Source: Pseudomonas sp. ATCC PTA-122608
GTDB lineage: Bacteria > Pseudomonadota > Gammaproteobacteria > Pseudomonadales > Pseudomonadaceae
Direction: 5' to 3'
NCBI RefSeq assembly: GCF_001952855.1
Contig: NZ_LPNO01000046.1
Coordinates: 134,847-198,846 of the forward strand
Length of the DNA: 64,000 bases
Positions 41,172-49,433 of the stretch are shown piece by piece; the first letter of the stretch is position 1; every line of letters begins with the position of its first letter. The notes below the pieces were generated by a model. That model worked only from the letters and a program-made list of their open reading frames with translations. It was not told the DNA's origin and ran no database searches. Position numbers and translations under genes: made by a program.

Positions 41172-42683
41172 ATGACTATCCCGAAGGCGTCACCGCAGCG
41201 GCCAGAAGATGAGAATCTCGGCGTCGCAGCCAACATGGCTTACGGCCTGCAGCATGTGCTCACCATGTACGGCGGCATCGTGGCCGTACCGTTGATCGTC
41301 GGTCAGGCGGCCGGGTTGTCGCCGGCGGATATTGGCTTGCTCATCGCCGCTTCGCTGTTTGCCGGTGGCCTCGCCACGCTGTTGCAAACCCTGGGGTTGC
41401 CGTTCTTCGGCTGCCAGTTGCCGCTGGTGCAAGGGGTGTCCTTTGCCGGGGTGGCGACCATGGTGGCGATCGTCGGCAGCGACGGCGCGGGCGGTATCCC
41501 GGCGATACTCGGGGCGGTGATGGCCGCGTCCTTGATCGGCTTGCTGATTACCCCGGTGTTCTCGCGAATAACCAAATTCTTCCCGCCGTTGGTCACCGGG
41601 ATTGTGATCACCACCATCGGCCTGACCCTGATGCCCGTCGCCGCCCGCTGGGCCATGGGTGGCAACAGCCGCGCGGCGGATTTCGGCAGCATGCCGAACG
41701 TCGGCCTGGCGGCGCTGACCCTGGTGCTGGTGTTGCTGCTGAGCAAGATCGGCAGCGCGACCATCTCGCGGCTGTCGATCCTGCTGGCGATGGTGATCGG
41801 TACGGTGATCGCGGTGTTCCTCGGCATGGCTGACTTCTCCAGCGTGACCCAGGGCCCAATGTTCGGCTTTCCCACGCCATTCCATTTCGGCATGCCAACC
41901 TTCCATCTGGCGGCGATCATTTCCATGTGCATCGTGGTCATGGTGACGCTGGTGGAAACCTCGGCGGACATTCTCGCGGTGGGTGAAATCATCGACACCA
42001 AAGTCGACTCCAAGCGCCTCGGCAATGGCCTGCGCGCGGACATGCTGTCGAGCATGTTTGCACCGATCTTCGGTTCGTTTACCCAAAGTGCCTTTGCCCA
42101 GAACGTCGGGCTGGTGGCGGTGACCGGGGTCAAGAGCCGCTATGTGGTCGCCACCGGCGGGATATTCCTGGTGATCCTCGGCCTGCTGCCGTTTATGGGG
42201 CGAGTGATTGCTGCAGTGCCGACTTCAGTGCTGGGTGGGGCCGGAATCGTGCTGTTCGGCACCGTGGCTGCCAGTGGTATTCGGACCTTGTCCAAGGTTG
42301 ATTACCGCAACAACATGAACCTGATCATCGTCGCCACTTCCATCGGTTTTGGCATGATCCCGATTGCGGCACCGAGTTTCTACGATCACTTCCCGAGCTG
42401 GTTCGCGACTATTTTCCATTCGGGGATCAGTTCGTCGGCGATCATGGCGATCCTGTTGAACCTGGCGTTTAACCACTTCACCACCGGCAACTCGGATCAG
42501 CAGTCGGTGTTTGTTGCCGGGACTGAGCGCAGCCTGTGCTTCCAGGACGTGGCGGCGTTGCGGGACGGGGATTACTTCAGCGGCGGCAAGTTGTTTGATG
42601 CCGAGGGCAAGGAGATTCCGTTACTGGCAGACGTGCCGAAGAAAGCGGTGGTGCAGGGCAGGGCGCAGGCCAGCGAGGTGTAA
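41172..42683 (+). CDS. NCS2 family nucleobase (xanthine/urate/uracil) permease
   Basis: A 503-residue inner-membrane carrier with about 14 helices. AYGLQHVLTMYGGIVAVPLI in helix 1, PFFGCQLPLVQGVSFAGV in helix 3, VETSADILAVGEI with the helix-8 Glu, and QNVGLVAVTGVKSRYV, the NCS2 signature, are clear. The signature and 503-residue length suit the xanthine/urate (UacT, XanQ) branch better than UraA. Proton symport is expected. It follows a LysR gene and ends at a REP pair. It would provide the inner-membrane route for free purine bases beside the PunC nucleoside route. Confidence 0.9.
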   Translation: MTIPKASPQRPEDENLGVAANMAYGLQHVLTMYGGIVAVPLIVGQAAGLSPADIGLLIAASLFAGGLATLLQTLGLPFFGCQLPLVQGVSFAGVATMVAIVGSDGAGGIPAILGAVMAASLIGLLITPVFSRITKFFPPLVTGIVITTIGLTLMPVAARWAMGGNSRAADFGSMPNVGLAALTLVLVLLLSKIGSATISRLSILLAMVIGTVIAVFLGMADFSSVTQGPMFGFPTPFHFGMPTFHLAAIISMCIVVMVTLVETSADILAVGEIIDTKVDSKRLGNGLRADMLSSMFAPIFGSFTQSAFAQNVGLVAVTGVKSRYVVATGGIFLVILGLLPFMGRVIAAVPTSVLGGAGIVLFGTVAASGIRTLSKVDYRNNMNLIIVATSIGFGMIPIAAPSFYDHFPSWFATIFHSGISSSAIMAILLNLAFNHFTTGNSDQQSVFVAGTERSLCFQDVAALRDGDYFSGGKLFDAEGKEIPLLADVPKKAVVQGRAQASEV

Positions 42684-42694
42684 CAGCAAATCAT

Positions 42695-42787
42695 TGTGGC
42701 GAGGGAGCTTGCTCCCGTTGGGCTGCGAAGCGGCCCCAGCTTTTGCGACTGCTTCGCAGTCGAGCGGGAGCAAGCTCCCTCGCCACA
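42695..42787. repeat. REP doublet, GAGGGAGCTTGCTCC variant
   Basis: TGTGGCGAGGGAGCTTGCTC and its complement GAGCAAGCTCCCTCGCCACA face each other about 50 bases apart, between converging permease and iminopeptidase genes. An inner inverted repeat, GACTGCTTCGCAGTC (about 42749-42763), sits between the arms. This is a different variant from the GCGGGCTTGCTCGC copies. Confidence 0.9.
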
Positions 42788-42799
42788 TAAACGGTGTTA

Positions 42800-43726
42800 T
42801 CAGCTGACTTTTCTGTGTGGCACAGAGCAGGCCTGATCCAAAAACTGCACCACCGTCCCCATGCACGCCTGTCGCTCTTCAACATGCGGCATGTGGCTGG
42901 AGTCTTCGAACAGCGCCCAGCGCACATCGGTAATCTCATCCAGGAACGGCTTGACCACCAGCGGCGTGGCCTCGTCATGCCGGCCGGAAATCACCAGGGT
43001 CGGCACATTGACCTTCGACAGCCGGCCAATCACGTTCCAGTCTTTCAAACTGCCAATCACATGGAATTCCGTCGGGCCGCTCATGGCGTGGTACACCGTC
43101 GGGTCGGAATCCACCTGGGCGAAGGTGCGGGCGACTTCTTCCGGCCATGGATTGACCCGGCACACGTGCTGGTCATAGAAAATCCGCGAGGCGGCCAGGT
43201 ATTCGGGGTCTTGGTAGGTGCCGGCCTGTTCGTGCTTGAGCAGGGTTTCGTGCACGCCTTCAGGCAGTAACTTGCGCAGGCGGTTGGCCTCGGCGACCCA
43301 GGTCCGCATGCAGGTCGGCGAGTTGGCCGGGATAAACGCACGCAGACCCTTGGGTTGCAGGATGGCGTGTTCGCTGCCGAGCATGCCGCCCCAGGATTGA
43401 CCCAGGATTGCGTAGTTATTGCTGATTTGCAGGTGGTCCAGCAGGTTGTCCAGTTCTTCCAGGAACAAGCCCACGGTCCAAAACGACGGGTCTTTTTCAG
43501 GCAGGTGCGTGGAGCGGCCGTTGCCCAGTTGGTCGTAGTGAATGACCGCGTGGCCACTGGCAGCCACGTCCTTGTAGGCGTCGACATAATCATGGGTGCA
43601 GCCCGGGCCGCCATGGAGGATGACCAGTGGCGTGAGGCCGCTGTCCAGGTCGCCGGTGACCCGATACCAGGTCTGGTAGTCGCGAAAAGCCGCATAGCCT
43701 TCGCGGATGGTTTCGATGAATTCCAT
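42800..43726 (-). CDS. pipA: proline iminopeptidase family hydrolase (first pip gene)
   Basis: A 308-residue alpha/beta hydrolase of the proline iminopeptidase family, which removes N-terminal proline or related residues from short peptides, or acts on amides. The oxyanion motif is LHGGPGCTHDY near residue 37, DQLGNGRS follows, the nucleophilic Ser is in ILGQSWGGMLG near residue 108, Asp in GRHDEATP and His in SSHMPHVEE complete the triad. No signal peptide, so it is cytosolic. It lies downstream of pipR, with a lux-box-like site between. ATG at 43724-43726 follows GGGCAGGGCACGA; an upstream ATG would add 12 residues. It is paralogous to the gene at 44769. Confidence 0.9.
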   Translation of the reverse strand: MEFIETIREGYAAFRDYQTWYRVTGDLDSGLTPLVILHGGPGCTHDYVDAYKDVAASGHAVIHYDQLGNGRSTHLPEKDPSFWTVGLFLEELDNLLDHLQISNNYAILGQSWGGMLGSEHAILQPKGLRAFIPANSPTCMRTWVAEANRLRKLLPEGVHETLLKHEQAGTYQDPEYLAASRIFYDQHVCRVNPWPEEVARTFAQVDSDPTVYHAMSGPTEFHVIGSLKDWNVIGRLSKVNVPTLVISGRHDEATPLVVKPFLDEITDVRWALFEDSSHMPHVEERQACMGTVVQFLDQACSVPHRKVS

Positions 43727-43789
43727 TTCGTGCCCTGCCCTGAGAAAAAAGTGATCAGGCACACGATAGTCGGCACAGAAAGTTTAAGT

Positions 43790-43809
43790 AACTAGCAAAA
43801 CAGCTAGGT
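43790..43809. promoter_or_regulatory. lux-box-like palindrome before the first iminopeptidase gene
   Basis: AACTAGCAAAACAGCTAGGT: 20 bases in the AxCT-N12-AGGT shape of LuxR-type operators. Positions 1 and 3-7 pair with 14-18 and 20 (only 2/19 and the centre mismatch). It lies 63 bases before the ATG of the iminopeptidase gene and 12 bases after pipR. PipR binding is inferred. Confidence 0.65.
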
Positions 43810-43821
43810 TTTGCCTTTGGA

Positions 43822-44640
43822 TCAGTCTTCCAGCAACCGGTAATGGGTGGCTCGCACGACCGCTTGTACCCGGTTCTTGGCCCCCAGCTTATGCATGGCC
43901 GACGCCAGGTGCAGGGTGACAACGGCCAGGGAGCGGCTCAATTGCGTGGCGATTTCGGCGGCGGTCAGGCCGTCGGCAGCCCATTTCAGGCACTCGCGCT
44001 CGCGTTTGGTCAGACGGATGTGCGGGTAGGAGCGCAGTTCCTTGCTGAAAAGCGGGTAGGCCGCTTCCTGCAAGGCATGGGTAATCAGGTTGAAATCCGA
44101 CAGGGTCTGACGGGCATCCTCCAGCACCGTGCTGGCCTTGCCGGTGCGCAGGCCGGTCAGTGAGGCGAAGCCGCCACGGGGCAAATGGATCGGCACGCTG
44201 ACGCCGCAGGTCATCTGCTGGTCGTGCAGGTAGCTGGAAACGGGGGCGTGGCAGGGGTCGATGATCTTTTGCAGCGCGGTGTCGGCCTTGGCCTCGTAGG
44301 ACCAGACAAACGGTGAAACCGTCGACAGTGCGAGGTGTTGCACCGGATCGATCTGATAAAAACCGGAACTGCACCACAAGCTGTACCAGTCTGGCGGCGT
44401 ATTGCGCAGTTGCAGCACAGAAGGGGTGATCAGTGCACCATTATGGTCAATGGGCACGGGGGTGTAGTCGTAGACCAGCGCATCAAAACCCAGGTCCTGG
44501 GCCAATACGAGGGTGTTGTCCATCTGTTCATCCAGGCTCCTGCCGGGGATGAGACGGTCATTAAAGGCAGTTAACCTGGCCAGCATCCGTTCTGCTCCCG
44601 AATTCGTTTGAATCTCGTCTTGCTGCAAGTAGAATGCCAC
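43822..44640 (-). CDS. pipR: LuxR solo of the PipR (plant-signal responsive) subfamily
   Basis: A 272-residue regulator: autoinducer-type domain (about 30-185) plus a C-terminal LuxR helix-turn-helix (about 208-265, LTKRERECLKWAADGLTAAE). No luxI-type synthase gene is in the window. By TraR numbering, Trp57, Asp70-Pro71 (QIDPVQHLAL) and Trp85 (PFVW) are kept, but Tyr61 is Trp (DWYSLW). Loss of Tyr61 is typical of the OryR/PsoR/PipR family, which senses plant-derived compounds rather than acyl-homoserine lactones. It is flanked by two iminopeptidase genes and followed on the other side by a peptide ABC importer, exactly the known pip gene neighbourhood. Confidence 0.88.
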   Translation of the reverse strand: MAFYLQQDEIQTNSGAERMLARLTAFNDRLIPGRSLDEQMDNTLVLAQDLGFDALVYDYTPVPIDHNGALITPSVLQLRNTPPDWYSLWCSSGFYQIDPVQHLALSTVSPFVWSYEAKADTALQKIIDPCHAPVSSYLHDQQMTCGVSVPIHLPRGGFASLTGLRTGKASTVLEDARQTLSDFNLITHALQEAAYPLFSKELRSYPHIRLTKRERECLKWAADGLTAAEIATQLSRSLAVVTLHLASAMHKLGAKNRVQAVVRATHYRLLED

Positions 44641-44666
44641 GCCCCGGCGAAGGACTGCCAGACCAA

Positions 44667-44686
44667 ACCTATAAGAATTACCAGGT
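44667..44686. promoter_or_regulatory. lux-box-like palindrome before the second iminopeptidase gene
   Basis: ACCTATAAGAATTACCAGGT: 20 bases with ACCT and AGGT ends, 13 of 20 positions equal to the classical lux box. The flanking bases extend the symmetry to AACCT...AGGTT. It lies 26 bases upstream of pipR and 82 bases before the ATG at 44769, so it could control the transporter operon and pipR itself. PipR binding is inferred. Confidence 0.7.
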
Positions 44687-44768
44687 TATGGACGCGCGGC
44701 ATCCTCGGTAGTGTTGGCCTTTAAACGGCCACTATCCACAGGGCCGACACACAACAAGGAATGTATGC

Positions 44769-45656
44769 ATGTGGCGTGAAATTGCCCCCGACCAGCAGTA
44801 CAACGTGCAAGTCGATGGCCACAACCTCGTGGCCTACAGCTTTGGCGAAGGCGATGAAGTGTTGCTGTGTCTCAATGGCGGCCCGGGGCTGCCTTGCGAC
44901 TACTTGCGCGACGCCCATGGCTGGCTCAAGGACAACGGCCTGCGAGTGGTTGCATTCGACCAGCTTGGCACCGGCGCATCAGCCAGACCGACCGATGTTT
45001 CGCTGTGGGAAATCAGCCGTTATGTCGAGGAAGTCGAGACGGTGCGCCAGGCCCTGGGCCTGGGTCGCGTGCACCTGCTGGGACATTCCTGGGGCGGATG
45101 GCTGGGCATCGAGTACGCCATTCACTATCCCGACGCGCTGAAAAGCCTGATCCTGGAAAACACCGTCGGCGACATTCCGCACCTGTCCCTTGAGCTGGAA
45201 CGCCTGCGCGGCGCCCTGGGCAGCGAAACCGTGGCGATGATGCAACGCCACGAAGCCATGGGCACTCTCGACCATCCGCAGTACCAGGCCGCCATCACCT
45301 TGCTCAACTACCGCCACGTCTGCCGCCTGGACGAGTGGCCGGCACCGGTCCAGCGCTCCCTCGGCGACTGGAACATGGGGCCCTACGAAACCATGCAGGG
45401 CCCCAACGAATTCCTCTACATCGGCAACCTCAAGGACTGGAACCGCATCCCCGAGATGGCCGAATTCAAGATGCCGATACTGATCACCACCGGCCAGCAC
45501 GACGAACTGACCCCGGCCTGCGCCATGCGTATGAAAAGCGCGGCCAGGCACGCTGAATTACACGTGTTCCCCAACAGCAGCCATATGCCGTTTTACGAAG
45601 AGCCCCAGGCTTACTTCCCGGTGCTGCTGGACTTCCTTGCTCGTCACCGAGGCTGA
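44769..45656 (+). CDS. pipA: proline iminopeptidase family hydrolase (second pip gene)
   Basis: A 295-residue paralogue of the first gene. LNGGPGLPCDYL near residue 35, FDQLGTGAS, the Ser in LLGHSWGGWLG near residue 104, Asp in GQHDELTP and His in SSHMPFYEE form the same catalytic set. GPNEFLYIGNLKDWN matches GPTEFHVIGSLKDWN in the first. It starts an operon: the next gene begins three bases after its stop. It likely cleaves peptides or amides brought in by the transporter. The start follows CAACAAGGAATGTATGC. Confidence 0.9.
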   Translation: MWREIAPDQQYNVQVDGHNLVAYSFGEGDEVLLCLNGGPGLPCDYLRDAHGWLKDNGLRVVAFDQLGTGASARPTDVSLWEISRYVEEVETVRQALGLGRVHLLGHSWGGWLGIEYAIHYPDALKSLILENTVGDIPHLSLELERLRGALGSETVAMMQRHEAMGTLDHPQYQAAITLLNYRHVCRLDEWPAPVQRSLGDWNMGPYETMQGPNEFLYIGNLKDWNRIPEMAEFKMPILITTGQHDELTPACAMRMKSAARHAELHVFPNSSHMPFYEEPQAYFPVLLDFLARHRG

Positions 45657-45659
45657 CGG

Positions 45660-46607
45660 ATGAACCTGGCGCGTTACCGTTTTGTGCTGTCCCGGCCGCT
45701 GCAATTGCTGCCGGTGCTGTTTGGCATCAGCCTGATCACCTTCGTGCTGGTGCGCTCGATTCCCGGTGACCCGGCGCGGGCCCTGTTGGGATCGCGCAGC
45801 ACCCCGGACGCCTTGCTGAAGATCCGCGCCCAATACGGCCTCGACCAGCCACTCTGGTTGCAATATTTCTACTTCCTGAAGAACCTGCTCAAGGGCGATC
45901 TCGGCCAGTCGCTGCTGTACAAGGTCGACGCGCTGAAACTGATCGTCACCCGCATCGAGCCGACCCTGTTCCTGGTGCTCGGCAGCGTGCTGCTGGCGCT
46001 GTTGATCGCCGTGCCGATGGCCACCGTGGCCGCACGCAATAAAGGCGGCTGGGCGGATAACCTGATCCGGCTGTTCACCACGGTGGGCCTGGGCATGCCG
46101 GCGTTCTGGCTGGGCTTGATGCTGATTCTGTTGCTCAGCGTGCAATGGGGCCTGTTCCCGGTCTCCGGCTATGGGCGCACCTGGCTGGACAAGGCGCACC
46201 ACATGGTTCTGCCGTGCCTGACCATCGCCTTGGCGCTGTCGGCGGTGCTGGTGCGCAACCTGCGGGCGAGCATGCTGATGGAGTTGCAGGCTGATCACGT
46301 GACTGCCGCCCGGGCGCGCGGCTTGTCGGAGGCGGCGGTGTTTCGTCGCCACGTTTTGCCCAATTCCCTGGTGCCGGCGGTCAACCTGTTGGCGGTGAAC
46401 ATTGGCTGGCTGATCAGCGGCACGGTGGTGATCGAAAGCCTGTTTGCGATTCCCGGCATCGGCCAGTTGCTGGTGCGCGGGATTTTCACCCGCGACTACA
46501 TGGTGGTGCAGGGCGTGGCGATGGTGCTGGCCTGTGCGACCGTGCTGGTCAACTTTGTCGCCGATGTGGTAACGGTCGCGCTGGACCCGCGAGTGAAGAT
46601 GCAATGA
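45660..46607 (+). CDS. peptide/nickel-type ABC transporter permease (DppB-like)
   Basis: A 315-residue inner-membrane permease with about six helices. N-terminal PLQLLPVLFGISLITFVLVR and SIPGDPARALLG are typical of DppB, and the EAA-loop region reads DHVTAARARGLSEAAVFRRH near residue 215. IESLFAIPGIGQLLVRGI and FTRDYMVVQGV close the family pattern. Starts three bases after the second iminopeptidase gene and overlaps the next permease by four, so the whole transporter is one operon. It forms the channel with the next gene. Confidence 0.93.
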   Translation: MNLARYRFVLSRPLQLLPVLFGISLITFVLVRSIPGDPARALLGSRSTPDALLKIRAQYGLDQPLWLQYFYFLKNLLKGDLGQSLLYKVDALKLIVTRIEPTLFLVLGSVLLALLIAVPMATVAARNKGGWADNLIRLFTTVGLGMPAFWLGLMLILLLSVQWGLFPVSGYGRTWLDKAHHMVLPCLTIALALSAVLVRNLRASMLMELQADHVTAARARGLSEAAVFRRHVLPNSLVPAVNLLAVNIGWLISGTVVIESLFAIPGIGQLLVRGIFTRDYMVVQGVAMVLACATVLVNFVADVVTVALDPRVKMQ

Positions 46608-47461
46608 GCAGTCGCCCCTTGATTGCCCCGTGGCGCTTGCGCCTGCGCTTTGGTTTCCGCAATGGCCGGCTGACGGCGGCCTGGGGTCTGTTGATTCTGC
46701 TGACATGGCTGGCGCTGGCACTGTTCGCTCCGTGGATAGCACCGTTCGATCCGATTGCGCAAAACACCGATATCAGTTTGCTGGGCCCCAGCCTGTCCCA
46801 TCCATTTGGCACGGACAACTACGGCCGCGACATTCTTTCGAGGGTGATCTGGGGCGCGCGCATCGACCTGCAACTGGCGGTGGTCGGAGTGATCTTTCCG
46901 TTCCTGATCGGCACCTTTGTTGGCGCGGTGTCCGGTTATATCGGCGGGCGTTTTGACAGTTTTTGTATGCGGGTGATTGACGTCATCCTCGCGTTCCCCT
47001 TTCTGGTGCTGATGCTCGCGATCATGGCGATCCTCGGCCCGGGTTTGAAAAGCTTTTATATCGCCATGGCGCTGGTGGGTTGGGTGTCCTACGCACGACT
47101 GATCCGCTCGCAGATCCTGGTGCTCAAGGAAAGCGACTTCGCCTTGGCCGCCAAAAGCCTGGGCTTTGGCCATGGGCGCATTCTGTTTCGGCATTTGTTG
47201 CCCAACGCGATGTTCGGTTCGATTGTGTTCTCGATGTCTGACGCGGTGCTGGTGCTGCTCAACGGTGCAGCCGTCAGCTACCTCGGCCTGGGCGTGCAAC
47301 CGCCGACCGCCGAGTGGGGCACCATGGTTGCCGAAGGCCAGGCGTTTATCACCACCGCCTGGTGGATTTGCACCTTCCCGGGCCTGGCCATCGTGACATT
47401 GGCCATGGGTTTCAGCCTGCTGGCCGATGGTGTGGCGCAAGTGCTGGGGGATCGCTCATGA
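46604..47461 (+). CDS. peptide/nickel-type ABC transporter permease (DppC-like)
   Basis: A 285-residue permease: an N-terminal helix (AWGLLILLTWLALALFAPWI), then FGTDNYGRDILSRVIWGARI, the conserved DppC segment, and the EAA loop SDFALAAKSLGFGHGRILFRH. SDAVLVLLNGAAVSYLGLGV and TAWWICTFPGLAIVTLAMGF end it. Overlaps the first permease by four bases (ATGA) and the next ATPase by four. Confidence 0.93.
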   Translation: MSSRPLIAPWRLRLRFGFRNGRLTAAWGLLILLTWLALALFAPWIAPFDPIAQNTDISLLGPSLSHPFGTDNYGRDILSRVIWGARIDLQLAVVGVIFPFLIGTFVGAVSGYIGGRFDSFCMRVIDVILAFPFLVLMLAIMAILGPGLKSFYIAMALVGWVSYARLIRSQILVLKESDFALAAKSLGFGHGRILFRHLLPNAMFGSIVFSMSDAVLVLLNGAAVSYLGLGVQPPTAEWGTMVAEGQAFITTAWWICTFPGLAIVTLAMGFSLLADGVAQVLGDRS

Positions 47462-48414
47462 GTCTTCTGCAAGTGCAGGACCTGAGTGTGATCGCCAACA
47501 ACACCGGGCGCGATGTGACCCTGGTGGACCGGGTGTCCTTCGACCTGGCCGAAGGTGAAATCCTCGGTCTGGTGGGCGAAAGCGGTTCGGGCAAGACCAT
47601 GGCCTGTCGCGGTCTGATGCGTTTGCTGCCGTCCTCGAGCCTGCGGGTGCAGGGCGGTTCGGTGCGCCTGGCGGGCAAGGACCTTCTGACACTGGATGAC
47701 GCGGGCATGCGTGCGGTTCGTGGCGGGCAACTGGGCATGATTTTCCAGAACCCCAGCAGCCACCTCGACCCGCTGATGCGCATTGGCGAGCAGATCGCCG
47801 AAGGCATCCGCCTGCATCAGGGTGCGTCGAAAAAAGACGCGCGATTGCAGGCTATCGAAGTGCTGCGCCAGGTCGGTATTCCCGATCCCCAGGCGCGTAT
47901 CGACAACTATCCTCACGAGTTTTCCGGCGGCATGCGCCAGCGGGCGATGATCGCCGTGGCCCTGGGCTGCAATCCAAAAGTGCTGATCGCCGACGAGCCG
48001 ACCACCGCCCTCGACGTGACCGTGCAGGCCCAGATTCTGCGCCTGCTGCTGGACCTGCGGGACCAGCGCGGCCTTTCGATCATCATGATCACCCACGACC
48101 TAGGCGTGGTGGCGCAAACCTGCGACTCCATCGCCGTGATGTACGCCGGGCGCCTGTGCGAGCACGGCAGCAAATACGAGCTGCTGGCACACCCGCAACA
48201 TCCGTACACCGCTGGCTTGATCGAGTGCCAGCCCGCCACCAGCAGTGGGCACGCCTTGTTGCGCACTATTGCCGGGCAACCGCCGTTGCTCGATGCCTTG
48301 CCCAAGGGCTGCCGGTTCAACCCGCGATGCCCGCAAGTCGGCAGCTTGTGCACTGAGCTGTTGCCGGAAGGCGCACGGGTTGCCTGCCACTATCCTCTGG
48401 GAGTTCGCCCATGA
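47458..48414 (+). CDS. peptide ABC transporter ATPase (DppD-like)
   Basis: A 318-residue ATPase. Walker A GESGSGKTMACRGL is near residue 40, the signature EFSGGMRQRAMIAVA near 157, Walker B VLIADEPTTALDVTVQ near 178, the switch His in MITHDLGVVAQ, and the C-terminal oligopeptide extension with GCRFNPRCPQVGSLC (Cys-rich, possible Fe-S cluster). ATG at 47458 (MSLLQVQDLSVIANN) overlaps the DppC-like gene by four bases; an earlier in-frame start lies inside that gene. Confidence 0.94.
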   Translation: MSLLQVQDLSVIANNTGRDVTLVDRVSFDLAEGEILGLVGESGSGKTMACRGLMRLLPSSSLRVQGGSVRLAGKDLLTLDDAGMRAVRGGQLGMIFQNPSSHLDPLMRIGEQIAEGIRLHQGASKKDARLQAIEVLRQVGIPDPQARIDNYPHEFSGGMRQRAMIAVALGCNPKVLIADEPTTALDVTVQAQILRLLLDLRDQRGLSIIMITHDLGVVAQTCDSIAVMYAGRLCEHGSKYELLAHPQHPYTAGLIECQPATSSGHALLRTIAGQPPLLDALPKGCRFNPRCPQVGSLCTELLPEGARVACHYPLGVRP

Positions 48415-49382
48415 CGCTTTTACAGGTGAATGACCTTGAGGTGCGTTTTGCCGCCTCCGGCAGTGGCGTATTTGGCCTGAATAAACAGTGGGTGAGGGCG
48501 GTCAACGGCGTGTCGTTGACGCTGGCTGCTGGCGAAACCCTTGGGTTGGTGGGTGAGTCCGGCAGCGGGAAAAGCACCCTGGGGCGGGCGATCCTGCACC
48601 TCAACCCGATCAGCGCCGGGCAGGTGGTATTTGACGGCATCGACATGGCTCACGCCGGGCCTGTCGACATCGCGCGTTTGCGGCACGAGACGGCGATGAT
48701 CTTCCAGGATCCCTACGCGGCCCTGAACCCGCGTCTGACGGTCGGCGAAACCATCGCTGAAGTCCTGCGGGTGCAGCGCAAGGTGGCGTCAGAAAACATT
48801 CCACGCCGGGTCGACGAATTACTCGACCTCGTAGGCCTGCGCCCCGAACTCGCCAGCCGCAAGCCCGGCTCTCTCAGCGGCGGCCAGTGCCAGCGCGTCG
48901 GCATCGCCCGGGCGCTGGCAGTGGAGCCACGGCTGATCATCGCCGACGAATGCGTGGCTGCCCTGGATGTGTCGATCCAGGGCCAGATCATCAACCTGCT
49001 GCTGGAACTGCAACAGCGCATGAACCTGGCGATCCTGTTTATCGCCCACGACCTGGCCATCGTCCGCCGCCTGTGCGACCGGGTGGCAGTGATGTACCTG
49101 GGGAAAATCGTCGAGGAAGGCCCGGTGGAAGCGGTATTCACCACGCCGCGCCATCCCTACACCGCAGCGTTGATCCAGGCGATCCCGGAGATTGATCCGT
49201 ACCGCCCACTGCCCAGCGAACCGTTGCCGGGCGAGCCGCCGAGCCCGCTGAAATTGCCCAGTGGTTGCGCCTTTCACCCGCGTTGCCGGCATGCACGAGC
49301 CGTGTGTGCCGAGGTATTGCCGCCGACTCACGTTGTGCAAACGCATCGGTACAGTTGCGTGCTTGAAGAACCTTTGCTTTGA
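48411..49382 (+). CDS. peptide ABC transporter ATPase (DppF-like), with altered motifs
   Basis: A 323-residue ATPase. Walker A GESGSGKSTLGRAI near residue 46 is normal. The signature reads SLSGGQCQRVGIARAL (usual GGQRQR) and Walker B LIIADECVAALDVSIQ has Cys where the family has Pro; the catalytic Glu is still in DE. The switch His is in LFIAHDLAIVRRL and the oligopeptide C terminus GCAFHPRCRHARAVC is present. Overlaps the DppD-like gene by four bases. The two ATPases should work as a heterodimer. Confidence 0.93.
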   Translation: MTLLQVNDLEVRFAASGSGVFGLNKQWVRAVNGVSLTLAAGETLGLVGESGSGKSTLGRAILHLNPISAGQVVFDGIDMAHAGPVDIARLRHETAMIFQDPYAALNPRLTVGETIAEVLRVQRKVASENIPRRVDELLDLVGLRPELASRKPGSLSGGQCQRVGIARALAVEPRLIIADECVAALDVSIQGQIINLLLELQQRMNLAILFIAHDLAIVRRLCDRVAVMYLGKIVEEGPVEAVFTTPRHPYTAALIQAIPEIDPYRPLPSEPLPGEPPSPLKLPSGCAFHPRCRHARAVCAEVLPPTHVVQTHRYSCVLEEPLL

Positions 49383-49433
49383 ACCCTTCCTGCCGATCAT
49401 GAACAACCGCCGTTATAGACAAGGAGTTATGAC

